From the NCBI RefSeq assembly GCF_047663525.1, contig NC_092590.1, forward strand, positions 20,768,001 through 20,832,000: a stretch of DNA of 64,000 nucleotides. The letters are read 5' to 3'. Under the pieces are notes generated by a model. That model was not told where the DNA came from. It saw nothing but the letters and a program-made list of their open reading frames with translations, and did not search any database. Origin of the DNA: Anas platyrhynchos (lineage: Eukaryota; Chordata; Aves; Anseriformes; Anatidae). This document shows, piece by piece, positions 14,401 to 28,528 of this stretch. The translations under genes were made by a program, and so were the position numbers. The first letter of the stretch is position 1, and every line of letters starts with the position of its first letter.

Positions 14401-14985
14401 TTGTCTCTACAGACATAAAGCACAGCAGGGCAAAAAATGCTGAGAATTGTAGCATCTACCCATAGTGGTCTGTCCTAGGTGAGTAAAAAAACAGACCATG
14501 AACATCCTGCTTTTCAGCTGTGAGGACCCACCCCAGGAAAGTAGAGGCAATGGCATCTTAGTGCCTTTGCTTCTCCCAGTCCTGAGCTGTCAAACTGCCC
14601 ATTTTCTTGGGACACCTCCAGCAACTTGACATGGTGGGGATGCAGGGAATTCCTATCCATGACCATCAGACAGAGAGCAGCTTTCATCATCAATGCTAAT
14701 ACTTTTTTTTCACCTTACAGTGAAGAAAATGGCCCCCGTTTGTGTTTCCCCAGCAAGCAAGCACAGCCATATATGTTTTACAGCAGGAGGAAGACTAGAA
14801 GACGCGGGATGGGTGATGTCACTTGATCTGACTAGCCACCACAGCACCAGGTGGCTAACTATATCACTGAAAGGAATTTCTTGTTTACTGACTCCGTAAG
14901 AGCATGGAGGCCTCTCCAGACCACATAGAGCCCGTAATGCAGTAGAAAGGTCACCGAGCTTCATACAAATGTATGTCTTCATAAA

Positions 14986-15003
14986 TGTGTGTGTGTGTGT
15001 GTG
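14986..15003. repeat. (GT)9 microsatellite
   Basis: This is a pure GT dinucleotide run in plus orientation. Confidence 0.92.
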
Positions 15004-16415
15004 CACAGTTTCTCTTCTCCCAGGTACCTGAGGAGGTGGCAGAGTGGTGTTAACACATACGTGGTATCATAATACGTGCTGCAGTTCTCCTTAAGTCCTC
15101 CAGGTGTAGCCTTTTCACAGTTCATAAGCTGTGTCTGACTGTCACTACTGAAACCCTACACACACTACAGTTAAAAGAACGGGGCTAACTTGCATCCAAA
15201 CAGTCCCAGTGACTTCAAAAGATTTGTGGAGGGTTTGTATCAATATGGTACCTGTCTCTATATCTATAAATAAACCACTAATTTTAGAGTAAAATCCTAG
15301 GAAAAAAAAAATAAAATGCATGGTATCTTTTTTAACTTCAGAAAAAAAATGATTTATCAAAGCAACCTCATCAGAATACATTAATAGAATTTATACTACT
15401 CTTCTGAATGTATTGCTCATTCTAACTTTTTTAAAGTAATAATATAGTGGCTTTCCTAATAATATATTTAATACTAGTTTAAAAATATAAAGAATATTGT
15501 ATCAGAGAACCTCAAAATTCATCCTGATTTTGACAATCATCATCTCACAATATGGTAGGGTGATCAGAATAACCTTGTTTTACAGAGAGAGGAAATGAAT
15601 CATATAGGTTGAGGAACATATATTTCTCAGGTGTCCTCTAGTGTCATGTAACTGGAAGTTTGGATACCTAAATGAGAACCCTGAATACTGTTCTGTTTCT
15701 GTAATTTTATGCATATGCAGGGAGCACTTTGCTGAATCAGACATACAGACATATTAGACATACATCTTTAAACATGATTTTTTTCTAGTTAGTTCTTGAG
15801 GGAGGAGAAGTGTAAACCTCTTTTTTCTACTGAAGATGTGTATCTCTAGGTAGAAAATCTAGTATGACCACATACTAACATTTGCATTTCCCAGTTACCC
15901 TCTTGAGTTTGAATCCTGTCTCCAGTTAAACTAATATTCACTATTGGTACAGTCATAATGATCCTTTTATTCCAAGAAGTGTCATGTGGTTCTTATACTT
16001 GTTCATGAATATCGGAAAGGACTGATAATCATCATACAGACCTAATATCACCACTGCTACAAAGGGAACAAAGCTGGATAATAACCAAATTGAAGAAAAG
16101 TCCTTGGTGAAATTCTCTGTAAATAACATTCTGATTCTCATAAAGGAGACTAATCAGAGCTCACACTGCATAGATATTCATCCTCCCACACATACTTGGC
16201 TGATCACACCAAAGAACAATCATAATTTAATGTATGAGAAATTTACAAAACTATAATGGAGCAATTTTATGACTTTTCCATTGTAATATTACATCTGCAA
16301 TACTGTAGCACAAAATCAGATATTGTTCTGGGAAAGTCCTGTCAGAGCTGGTAAATTACTTTGTATAAACAAACAGTAAAGAAAGTTTTATGCTTTGGGT
16401 AATTTTGTTTGGGTC

Positions 16416-16438
16416 TTTTTTTTTTTTTTTTTTTTTTT
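16416..16438 (-). repeat. Poly(T) tract, 23 bases
   Basis: This homopolymer run could be the poly(A) tail of a minus-strand retroposon, but no body was recognised. Confidence 0.9.
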
Positions 16439-19400
16439 AAGTGGAGTGAAATCCAAGAAGCTTGAGAAACTCTTAAATTAGAATTTTTGGGGTTTGAATT
16501 TGGTGTATTAATTTTGTAGATGTTTTACCTCCTTTCCCCTTGGGTCTGTTCTGTAGTGGCGTGTAAATGAAAACAAACCAGCTAATGTTTCTATTCTTCT
16601 AGCATGAAGAATGGCCTTGTGCTGTGCAGAAACTCTTGCAAGTGGAAAGTGGAGCTGTCTGGGAAAAGAAAGGGGCTGTATTTGAGACCTGTTTATCTGA
16701 TAAAGGGTAGAGAGGGCAGTTAAGAGTCAGGCAGCCATTCCCCATCAAGGAACCGCAGGTTCCCTGAGGAAGATACAGGCAGCTCTGCAGCTTACCTTAC
16801 AACAGCCAAGAACCAAAGGGAGTGTTTCAAGGGCCCTGATACTATTATTGATTCCTGATGGTTGCTGCTTTGCATTTTTTACCGATATTCCTTCACTGTA
16901 TAAACAAGCGATCAGCTTGAACCAACTGGAGCCAACAGTAGCTGTATAAATATGAGTACTGATAACATCAAAATAGATAAAGCAACTTGTCTACTGTCTT
17001 TGTTTGCCAAAACATAACTAGAGCATACATGTAGATCTGTCTGGGTTGGGAAAGTATTGTGCTAAAAGTGAGCTAAACTTCAGCATAAACATACAGATCC
17101 ACATTCTTCATCCAGGTTGAATCTTTATGTACATGCTGGGGCTGCCATTCATCCTGGAACTGTGATTTCCCAAATGTCCAGGTCAGGTGCTGTTAAGACT
17201 ATTCTGCAGCTCCTGTCTGGGACAATACCTATGTTTTCTTTCATGAAATTCAGAAAGCAGGTAGTATATCTCATCTGAAGTTAGTGTGACCACTTAAAAC
17301 AATGATAAACACAGAAAACAATGTACTCAGAACTTACATCAGATGACTTTCTAATAGAAGAGAAATCATATCTGTTGTTCTGATGTATAATGCATAATTG
17401 TATTGCCTGTTGTTCACATCTAAGCCTGAAAACAAAACAAAACAAAAATCCGCAGTTTTCTCCAATTTTCAATTCCTTTTATATAACTATATGCTTATAT
17501 TTTCTACTGAAGGAGGACATGCCAAAAATATTAATTCAATGAGTACACTTTCAGTTGGTTTTAGAAAAGCATAGAAAGAAAAAGTTAACTTTATTTTTTG
17601 AGAGCATTTACATTACGCTCTGTACCATGCAGAGAAGTCATATACATTGATTTTAATGACCTTTTATTCTCATTATATATATATAATATTCATGCTTCTA
17701 GTGAATGAATTTCATACCTGAAGAACATGAATATAGTATACTAATGATGATACCAAGTGAAATATGATAGACGTACAAAATAGATAGATAGATATAAAAC
17801 ACTTGTCTTGCTTGACTGAGTCAAGAAAGCAGTTAAATACTATCTCTCAGTGGCACTGGTGTCTAAACAGGTGTATTCCACTCTAGAAAGGCATCTAAAC
17901 CAATTTTACTTAAGTTGATACAACCTCTGTTTAGAGACAGGGTCTAGTGTTTTTCTTCAATGATTTCAGGCTTAATAAGCTGTCTTTTTCTTAATGACCT
18001 CTGGAAACTCTACCAAGAACCAGCAGTTCCACATTATAACATCTCTGGTTTACTTAAAGCCTGAACACTGTGCAGATAGCTGCAGTAATGGCTATCTCAG
18101 CTGACCTGCCAGTAACCCCTGTTTTGACCTGAAGGAATCACCCTCTCTCTAGAGGGCAAGAAGTTATTTCAATCCATCTGCTCCAATGGAAAAGTTTTAG
18201 GTAGAAAACATTTCTAAGCCCAGCCTGTGCTTTAACAAGCTGTGTTTCCCTGAAGATTTAATTCTGCAACTAGAAACAATCTAGGTTACCTTTCCCTTAG
18301 GAGGAAAAAAAAAAAAAAGTAATAATTCAAGCCATCTAACTTGAAAATTTATTTTTCCAGTTGCCAGAAGTAGGGATTACTTCAACTGGGATGTTTGCTA
18401 TTCTTGCCCACAGAGGCCAACTGCTTCAGCAGCTCTGGAAATCTTGCATGCTACCATTTGCACTGCTATTTGCAGCATTGCAATATTCATTGTCACTATA
18501 TTATTAAAAGCTGTATAAATATCTTTTTACAAAAGACAGAGGATTCCTTACTGCTGTCAAGAAGAACATTCCCATTTTCAACAGTGTCTTTTTAATTACA
18601 ACAAATTCATAGCCAGTCAAGACCAATAATGATATTAAGGGCTAAACAGGTACAAAAGCTACTATAAAGTTATCATAGCATTTACAGCCTATTTCCAAAA
18701 GCGGTTATATTCCTAAGTACTTTTGTGGATCTGGCATCATTCCTTCTTCAGCAAGATGGCAAAGTCTGCCCTAAAACAAATACACGTACATGCTCTTGCC
18801 ATGACTGGATTGATTGTAGCAAGGCAAGAACTGCAAAGGGACTGTTTTCAAAGTCTGATTTGGAGCACAGTGCACCTGGCCCATAAGAGTTTGGCTTCTG
18901 AGGCTCAAAGGGCCCTCAGACAAAAAACAAACACATTTAAGATAGTAGTACCTTTTCAGAGCATACCATACAATATGCTATTTCTATATTGCTGAATAGT
19001 CTCTTTTCAAAACTGTAGATGATCTGCAAAACTGTAATAAGAAAATTTGTTCCACTGTTAGACAGTTCTCAATTTTTATATTGGAATACACTAGAGAGCA
19101 GAGCATAGTATAACCCAAGATGAAACTGAGGTCTACTGCAGTATAATAAACATATTATTATCATATTTTGTCAGCACAAAATATATCTTTAGTAAATCAT
19201 TTCTTACTCATTTAAGTAGCATCTTGTAAAATACATATTTAAAAAGATCATAAGAAGCAATACGAGTAAATCTGTTATTACATCTCATGACAGCTAACAA
19301 TACAATATTTGTAGAAAATAATGTGATTTACAAGCAATAAAGTAATATATTCATCCCATATTTTGCTGGGTAAATATGCTTGCTCTTGGGATTATTGAAA

Positions 19401-20136
19401 AATAACTAGTTATTAAAAATAAATCTCATTAATATTTACTTAATAATTGTTATGATAGTATCTTGGCAAAGCATGATTGCTCTGTGGTTTTTGTTTCTTG
19501 GCATTATTCATTTGGGCAATGGGAAGGAAGGAGCAGTTAACTGGAGGTAAGGCACCTCCACTGTTAGTACACATACGTACTTCTAAAGGAAGTGAATCTC
19601 TTCTGCACTAAAAACATGCTGGTTGACAAAATGTAGGACAATTAATTGACCCCTTTTTTACCCCAGGAATAAAGAACTAGCACATTCATTAACCTGTGCC
19701 AAATAAATGGTTTCTCTTTTCTATAACAAGGTGAGCAAAATATCCTTGCTTTTATTAATAGAATATGACATAGGACCACTCTGTTCTCTAGATCTGTTCG
19801 GCACTGTGGTCATTGGGATAATCAATTAATTCAGGAGATGTTTTTTACATTAATACAGTAGTTTTCACTTTTAGTTTTAAATCAAGTCTGAGATTCTGTT
19901 TTTCTCCTTTACTCAAGATTCAGAGGGACTTAGGAGACCATTTTTTATTACTTCAAAAGTATACCATCAGTGAAGTGACCATGATTTATGTCTTTCTTGC
20001 CATTACCCTGACTCATTATTAATATGATTAATATTTCCCCATATTTCCCACTTTGTGGATTTCACTTTTTTTTCAGTGCTTTTGGCAATAATTTTAACTG
20101 ACAATCTTTGTAAAGCATTTAATAGAAGAAAAAAAA

Positions 20137-20147
20137 GGGGGGGGGGG
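20137..20147. repeat. Homopurine run: A tract followed by 11 G
   Basis: GAAGAAAAAAAAGG leads into an uninterrupted G run in otherwise AT-rich DNA. It may form unusual structure and is a likely site of sequencing error. Confidence 0.85.
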
Positions 20148-21025
20148 ATAATAAAATCTTTAAATCTGTCTGGTTTTCCCCAGATCTCTGTAGTCACTAG
20201 GAAGTGCGAGGGCCTAGGCATTTTGAGATACTTTGAGAGATCCAAATTCATTTATCTTTGTTATCAAGTCAGCAACTACAGCTTGCTATTTTTCTCTCTC
20301 CAGAGACTTTTTGGAAACTTTATGCCCTTGTATCTATACTTCTGGTCCTTTTTGCACTTCGGACCTGAGCGTAGTCCATGCTTTAACCTGTTCTGTTTTA
20401 TAAGTGGTTCTCTACAACTAGTACATTGCTCTGTCAAGCTAACGAGAAACTAGTTCTGCTTTGTTACCACACTACAAAATCTCTGAATCACACTGCCCAA
20501 ATCACATTAATCTTCATAAAAATTTTACATATAAATTTAATTAATGAATTGAAGACAAGAATTTTCATCATACCAACCTGGTGCATCACAAAACATGTGA
20601 AATTATGTAGGTGCATTGGTACATATGTGAAACAAAATTTACAAAGCAGCTTGCCCAATAAAACAAGTTATTATTTTGTTGGGTTTTTCTTCAATCTTTT
20701 GGACAAAAAATGCCATCATATATAGTTTAATTTTTGTAATGTAAAATTATTGGGTTTGATTTCTCTTCTCCTAAGAGTTCAGTAGCAGCTTGCTACGTGC
20801 TCTTACTTGGATAAGAATTCTTCAGATAACACAATATGCCATGCCATTTCTGATTTGAATAGAACATCTATAGAACAAGTGGTATTTCATCCAGTGAATG
20901 TGACATTCCAGAATGCAAATGTGAACAATATGAGTAAATTTCTGCTTTGAAGTCCATAGTAATTTCCAATAGACCTAAGCAAAGGCCACATTTCATCTTC
21001 AATGAGTTCTACAGTCTGTCTCTAA

Positions 21026-21116
21026 ATCATAGAATTATAGAATGATTTGTGTTGGAAGGGACCTCAACATCATCTAATTCCCTGTCCCCTGCCATGGGCA
21101 GGGACATCCCTTCCTA
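21026..21116 (-). mobile_element. CR1 LINE, 3' tail fragment (minus strand)
   Basis: Read on the minus strand, the fragment runs GGGATGTCCCTGCCCATGGC, AGGTCCCTTCCAACACAAAT and ends CATTCTATAATTCTATGAT, the typical CR1 3' terminus. Only about 90 bases remain. Confidence 0.92.
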
Positions 21117-24100
21117 AATATCATTGTAAAATCTAAAAGTAACTAATTGAAAAGTCAGGTTAAGACAGAATGACTTGATAACTGTGGAAATCATCAGAAA
21201 TTCATATATCTGAGAGGATTTCTGTTTAATGATTGGTTAATATTTAAACTGAAATAAAATAAATGTGAGCTCAACCATTACAAGAAAACAGACTAGACAT
21301 GGGGAGAGAGCTTATATCACACACACACAAAAAAAAAATGCATAACTTTTAAACTAGATAATCCTATCCTCAGTCAAGGTTATCCCCTCCCATGCAGATT
21401 TTCTAATGTTTAATAAGCAATTACACCATAACTTATAAATTTAAAAAAAAAATCAGTATGTATGTAGCATCTCTCTCACCTCCTCTCCACTTCTTTCTTA
21501 CCTCTCTCTCCCTCTCCCCAGCTCAGTCCCTTCTTTCTCCTTTCAGTATGACATGTCTAATATCTATGAAGAATATAGATTTTTTTTCTTTAGGAGAAGA
21601 ATTAATGTAACCTCTCTCTCTTCTGTCTGGTATACTATCTTCATGAAATTTCATAGATCTTTTACACCTCTATCCTCGTATTAAATTTACTCTGCAAATT
21701 GTTTTTTTCTCTTTGAAACATACTAAGGTCTTCCAATGCTCTCAATCATATTTGCTCACATAATGCATACCTGTGTTGTGTTTGCTGTCAGTTCCTTAGC
21801 AAAGCAGGTGGAAGAACAAATTGGATAATATTTGTTGATGTTATCGTTTTATGTGGATATGTAAATCTCATTGAAATGCCACAAAGAAATCCCAAGGTTT
21901 TGTTGGGTGGGGTGTTTTTCATGTATAACAAAACAACTGCCAAGAATAATCTGAAGTGGTCAACCACAAAAACCACTAGTCAGATATTAACAAAGTAAAG
22001 TTAAATAACTTATGCCTCTGTCTTTGGAACTGACAATACAAGAACACAGATGCTTAGTCTATGAAGTCTGAAAAATTAACACTGTAAACCTATTGTAGTG
22101 GCTTCTGCATGTATCATACACATTCTTAATCCCAATGACTGTTCCCCCATTTTTTATTTTTTTCCTTCAGATGTTTGAGTGATTGTACTCTACCAGCAGA
22201 GATTCTTCAGAAAATTCACCAAATTCACCACTGACTTTCATAACAGAGCAGACATAACTTTAGGTGATAACGGTACCATAAGGTGAGATTTAGGCACTTT
22301 GCATCATATGAATTCAGAACAACTCAAGAGTTCATCCTTGGAAAAAAGTTTGAAAGTATGATTATGAACTTTGAAATTCACAATTGATTCTGTGTCCATA
22401 GTAATTTATGAGTTTTCAGTGTTCTTTGACCAGATGTTTTTAGCTGTGCATACACAGCAAATGTTAAAATTAAAAGTTAAATACACAATTTCATTTTTTT
22501 TCAAGGATGAAATACACTACAGATAGATGGTTTCTACTCTTAGAAGCATAAATTACAGTTACACATATAAGTTTTCATACGTACATATTAGATAACTAAC
22601 AGATATAGTATGTGTGAGTGAGCACGTGTGTGTGTTACAGTGAGAAGAAATTATTAACTGGGAAAATTAAATGTTATATAATTTCACAGTATTTGATAAA
22701 GAGGTCATCATGTGTTTTATAATTGCAAGCACATTGAATATATTAGTATCTAGCTATAGGAAATTTATAAACAGGAACTGAGTATTGATTGAAAGTTATT
22801 TGCCTTGTATTGGGTATTACTATAAAAACATAAAACTGGAAGCAGGGTCCTGTACCACTGAAGTAAATGGAAAAATACCTGTTTCATTTGGGTCAAAATT
22901 TCATCCTACTTGAGATAAATGTCCATATTTAAGGACTTAAATAGTATCTACTGGACTGAAATATATTAAAAGATATAAGAACCAGAAACTGTTATTATAA
23001 CACATCGCTCAGGTGTGCACAAACCAAATATTGCTTTTCAAACTACACTTCAAAGTTCCCTGTTTTCTGCCATATTGATTATTTTGGAAGTTTATTTAAA
23101 AGTCTAGGATAAAGGCAGAAACAAATTCTGTAGCTCTAGGGTCTTTTTAGCTGCTTGCTGAAGTCTTATTGTAGGGCAAATACGCTCCAGGTGCTTCTGT
23201 TCTGCTCTCTGTCTACTCTCTGTTCCCAGAATGTGACTGAAGTGAGTAGCAGCATTTAAAGTCTTTAACCTTTAGATAGTCCTAAAAGCATTCCACATCC
23301 TCCTGAACATCACATAAGCCAATGCGGTGTTACACACACTAGACCCATAGCCACATCTGATTTCCAGCATGCAGACCCTTACTTGGAGGCTTTGATAGAC
23401 TGTTAGAAATGACAAGGAAAACAATATAAATGCTGCACATAGATTAGCAGATCATTATTAGCCCTTTGCACACTAAAAGCTGAAACCTCCTTGATCCTAG
23501 ACTATAAAAAGCCTTCTGAAGCATTTTGAGCTTCTCTTTGATTCTTGGCCCAAGCTTTAATTTTCTCACAGTGCTGAAGCTCTGGGTTTCATTAGGGATA
23601 TCATCTCGAATTCCTTTGTGCCTCTACTTGTTTGGAAGTGTTACTTCCACCCTCTTCTATGAATTCTTCTCCGTCCACGTCAAAAGTTAAATAATGATAC
23701 CAAAAGGCCTCACTGTCTGTTAATTCGTTATTTTTTTTGCATCTAATACAACTTGGTCTTATTTTTCCTTTGTAATATAACAAAATCTATCATAAAATAA
23801 GGGATTTGTTATCACATTGTTGTCAATTTCTTTCCCAGATTCTATATTTTGCTGCATTTTCAGCTGATAGGTTTGGATTTAAAGCTACTTTATACATTTT
23901 ACAGACTTCCATTTGTCTTTCTAAGGATCAACTGCTGTGGAAGATTTCAGCCAAAGCCTCGCAGCCTTTTCTGAGATTGAGATTATGGGATTTACCAGTC
24001 TTAAAAATTCTTCCACTGAGAAGTTTCATATTTGTTTTCCAGAGTAGAAATTGAAAAATGGTTTAGGCAGTAGCCCTGATGTGACATGCACCATTCTCTG

Positions 24101-24354
24101 TGTCTGAAAAATTTACCTTATTGCAAGTGATTTTCAAAGACTTCCGTCTGCATGTGCCCAGTCAAGATTTCCATGATTCCACCTGTTGTGAGCACACTGG
24201 TGTCCAAAGACACAAGGAGAGAATAGGACTTCTTTATGATTGCTCTAGCTAATTGCTTAATTATGTGACACAAGACCCTGGAGCTGAAAGAAAAAATATT
24301 GATTTCTCCTATCCTCAAGTGTCCAGCTGGTTCCAGCTGGCTCCCATACAGTGG

Positions 24355-24385
<31 letters not shown>
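24355..24385 (+). repeat. Poly(A) tract, 31 bases
   Basis: This is the longest uninterrupted homopolymer in the window. Upstream sequence (two CCAGCTGG words) does not match a retroposon I know. Confidence 0.92.
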
Positions 24386-24389
<4 letters not shown>

Positions 24390-26113
24390 GGAATGGGTTC
24401 CAGAGACAGAGATATACATATCCATAGAAGTAAGGAAAACAGTAAGGTCTGGAGTTCAGAGAAGATTCAGAGGAGCCAGTGGCCTGGGAATGACACATAT
24501 GGAGGAGGAACATGGGGGAAAACTCATGAAGTAGACAGGTCATCTAGATGGTTAATAAAAGACAGGCATGGGGAAAAAGCAAGAAAACAAACAAAAAAAT
24601 AGGTATTTTATTATAAACAAATATTTTTATTATAAAAACAGGGAAAGGGATAGAAAAAGAAAAAAAAAAAAGTAAGCAGTACAGAGCCAGAAAATGACAG
24701 GGAACATGCTCAGGAACAGCAGTGTAGGAAAATAATATAGTGAACAGGATAAAAAGAAATTTTGGATAGCTATTATTCACCCTGTAAGCCAGAGGTCTCA
24801 CGGAAGAAAAACTCTATGTTTTCTTCCAAATAACGCAGTTATTTGGCTGATGTCAAGAAAAAATACATGCTGCACCTGTGTGCAAAAACTTAATTAAAAA
24901 AAATTTTTGAAAAAAAAAAAAATTAAACAGTACTTCATGACATTCTTCATAATTAACCAAAAGTATATTCTTTCAGAATATATACAAGCAAAGTTAAGCT
25001 TTATTCATGTTTATAATAAGAAAAAGGAGAATTTGTGTTCTCTAACCAAATCCAGAACTGGCTGTAATTCTCATCACCTTTACTAGCTTTCTTCTTTCAG
25101 TAGCATGAGGCATACTACTTCTGTGCATAGGAGACAAACTCACCATCCTAGAAACAAGCCAGGTAGCTTTCTTTCTTGTGAGGCACCTACTGGTTCAGAC
25201 AACCCAACTGCTGTTGTAACTCAATGAGAATATAAGCGCAGTTTTAGGACTTCCTTGTGACACAGAAGGCTGGAGCATTCAACTTCATTCTCTCAGGTTT
25301 ATTCCTTTGTAAGTGTGAATGGATGTACTTCTCTTGAGAGACTTTATGAACCAGGTGTCACATACGTCTGTGCTTCTGGACATTTGCTATGTTCCTGCAA
25401 GCAGTGTCAATTACGTACAGCCAGCTGTATGCTGTAGCTAATTTGACAGAATTGAATGTTTCTACATCTGAACCAAGTAAAACTTGCTTTAATACAATAG
25501 TTTTGTAGGGTATGGATTTGATATCGATGACCATGAAGCCAGTACTTTGTCAGGAAGACAGAAAATTCATTGACTGTTGTAGTAGCTCATCTGAGTCTTT
25601 GGATTCTTACAGTTGCATTCTTCTTGTAAGCTGGTTCAAAATAATTTTTGGGGGGAAATTTGAAACAAATCCTTTCTGCTGCTTTCTTTTCATTAATCCT
25701 TCAGGTATTATGTAGTGTTTTTTCCTATTTCTCCACCTCTTTCACTCTTTTTATTAATTCCTTCTGTATGACCTATAGCCATAAATTATAATATCTAAGA
25801 TGTATAGCATCATGGCTATAGATGAGGAATTGTGGCTGTCTTTGGAAAGCCAGAAAAGTGAGATTTCTCATTTAGAGAAATGTAGTCTGAAGCAAAGCTA
25901 CACACATATGAAGAAGCACACTTCTTATAGTATGTTCTTATTATCAGCCCTGTTTAACAGAAATTGCTCTTGTTTGAATTTCACATTCTTTACTGATCTT
26001 GCTTCTAGGCAATCTTTACCATAGAAAAACACTTGACCACCTTGAGTGTCCCCTTATTAACTTAAATTCAAAATGACCAAAAATAGATTAATCCAGCTCA
26101 GATTTTATATTAG

Positions 26114-26172
26114 AAAAAAATAAATAAATTTAAAAAAGAGAAAAAAAAAGAAAAAGAAAAAATATATATATT
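26114..26172 (+). repeat. A-rich low-complexity tract
   Basis: Runs of A are interrupted by single T or G bases, ending in a short TA run. Confidence 0.85.
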
Positions 26173-28478
26173 TCCAACATATATTTCCAGATTACTATCT
26201 ACCAGATCACAGAAGATATAAAACATATGGGGATGTTCAAAATTTATAATAAAAGTTTTTTAGAGCAGGAGGGATGGATAAAGGCTGAGGGGGTCTCATG
26301 TGGAAATATTCACAGTTAGTTTATGCTTTGTATTGAGTACTTGTACAAAGAGAATTACATTTACTGTGTTTGAAAGATGTATGCTTTGCTGACGTCCTGA
26401 GAACAAACTGTAGCAACCCTCTTCATTTTTTAAGCACAGTAACTGAAAGCCTTTATCTGTTTTGTTTTTTGGTGTGATTTTTTTTTTTCGCATCACTAAT
26501 GACATGAAATTTGCATGCAGGGTGAATAAAATTCTCGTAGAGTTTATGACTTATTTCAGAATGTCACCAAGGTAAGTGGTAGGAAAAAAAAATAGTCTGA
26601 GAGTTAGGGGATTATAAACATACATTTTAATACCTCTAAGAGTCTTCATAAGTGTGAACATTCACCATTCTTTGAAATTTGCTTTTTATTAAATCTATGC
26701 ATTTTCCAATATTTTCTTGAATAAATTATATTTATTATATTTTAAAAATGCATTATTTTTATTATTATTATACTTTAATACATTTACTTGTTGTTTTCCT
26801 ACATGGATAAGCTGCGTGTTGCATGAGTGCCTCTTAGATCACTTTAGGGTCTGCAAAAGTTATGCCCTTATTTCCTTTTATTTTCCAGTACTGAATATCC
26901 TATTATTTTCAAGTGCAGAATTTTCTCCATTCTTTAAACTTGGTATGTGCTTCATCTTACTTGTTTCTCAGCTTCAGCAATTCAGAAAACAATCCTAAAT
27001 ATATTCAATCAGATAAGTTTAACAAAATATTTTTAGACCTTTTTTTGAACAAAAGAATCTTTTTAAAAGTAGTATAGATTAGTAGTATAATAGAAATTAA
27101 AATAGTGATTGCTAGCAACACCCAGATCGGGGCTACTCTAGCAATAAAGTAAAACAGTACTCCCCTTTTGGCACCTGAGTTCAAGCTCAAAATTTTTCAA
27201 ATGCACTTTACTGAAAGTTAATGAAGTCGTTCCGTGTCAGTCATGTTGAGACATGAAAGTGATTCAAAGCACAACATTTGCAACTTTTAGTTTAGGTTTC
27301 ACAGGGCAATAAAACAGTTTGCTAATAGAGAACAATTGTTAAACTCGCCTGATTATCTGAGGAGAGGGAGGACTCCCAAATGGACTCCAAGAGCAGACAT
27401 TAAGTTGGCAGCTGGTTAGCATTACCAAAATGAATAATGAAGTACCAGTGACGTCTGGGTGGGTTCTAGGCAGGCTCTGATGTATCGAGATAATTTCTCT
27501 GTTTTAAAGAGAGATCCTTTCAATGGCATTGACCTGATGATAAAATGCATCTTCACTTAAAGTGTGAAGTATAGTTATGAAAATTACAGATTACAGTACC
27601 AACTAAAAAGATTTAAACAGGGAAATGAATCATAAATAAAACCTATGCTCTTTCCATGTCCAAACCTAGTATTTGGATGATGAGATAATGCAGTAAGCAT
27701 CACAAGAAAATGACAGAAAGTCAAGTTGAACCCCTCTCAGTGTTTATGACACAGCTAAAAAAATCTTCTATATACACATTAACTTGGTGTGATGATTTGT
27801 CAAGACTATAAACTTGGTTTCAAGTAACAAATTAATTGCATTATAGATTTCCAGTAAAGTACATGACATGGTTTTCTGTTCAGTTTAACAGCACAGAGAG
27901 GGAAATAGAGAAATGAACTTGTATAGGAATGTTACTGTATTTTGCAGTAACAGCTTAAAAACACACTTATGCCACAAATTTCTGGCCTATTATTGCCAAA
28001 CATGGCAGTATTTTTGGAATGTTGTCTTTGAATACATTTAAAACAGCATTTGACAAGTTAAAAAGAAGGCAAAACGAGTTTGTGTGGAAGAGCTCCAAAA
28101 CCATGTGTTGTTATATTATTACAAGCATGACATGAATATTCAAGCAGGGGAATGTACTGGGGTGCTTAGGAACAGAATACCTGGTAGCAAAATATCTTCT
28201 TGCTGATAAAATATAGGAAAGTGTAGTTACTGCTTAACACTTTGCAAAGTTGTTGGTGTATGTCTAATGTCAAAGTAAACCAGCTATCTGGAATTCACTA
28301 AGAAAAAGTAGGATTCCCTAGTCGTTACAGAGGTAGAATGACAACTTACCTCCAAATGTCTGGGACAGAAAGTGAACCAGTTGTTTGCTTTTCTTATTGC
28401 TATGTTACCCAGGCACACCAGATTGCTCTCCTGAAAACCCTTTTCCACCAACAAGCTGATAATTGCAATGCAAGTAAG

Positions 28479-28528
28479 AAAAAAAAAAAAAAAAAAGAAA
28501 GAAAGGCAGGAAAAAAAAAAAAAAAAAA
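28479..28528 (+). repeat. Two poly(A) tracts flanking a GAAAGAAAGGCAGG spacer
   Basis: Two 18-base A runs are separated by 14 purine-rich bases. The pattern may reflect slippage within an old A-rich tail. Confidence 0.88.

Larger units (their letters stand above)
10381..21025. other. Gene-poor AT-rich DNA with microsatellites
   Basis: No gene was recognised. Simple repeats are AAT/A-rich (10,541-10,571), CA (11,618-11,632), GT (14,986-15,003), T tract (16,416-16,438), GATA (17,779-17,795) and a G run (20,137-20,147). A three-copy TTTTCCAAR motif occurs at 11,444-11,470. Confidence 0.55.

Noticed and set aside
20055-20725. Overlapping plus-strand frames of 132 and 99 codons
   Set aside because: Composition is AT-driven with no motif, splice context or similarity to a known family.
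24118-24543. Minus-strand frame of 141 codons crossing a poly(T) run
   Set aside because: The frame is joined across a 31-base homopolymer and has no recognisable domain.
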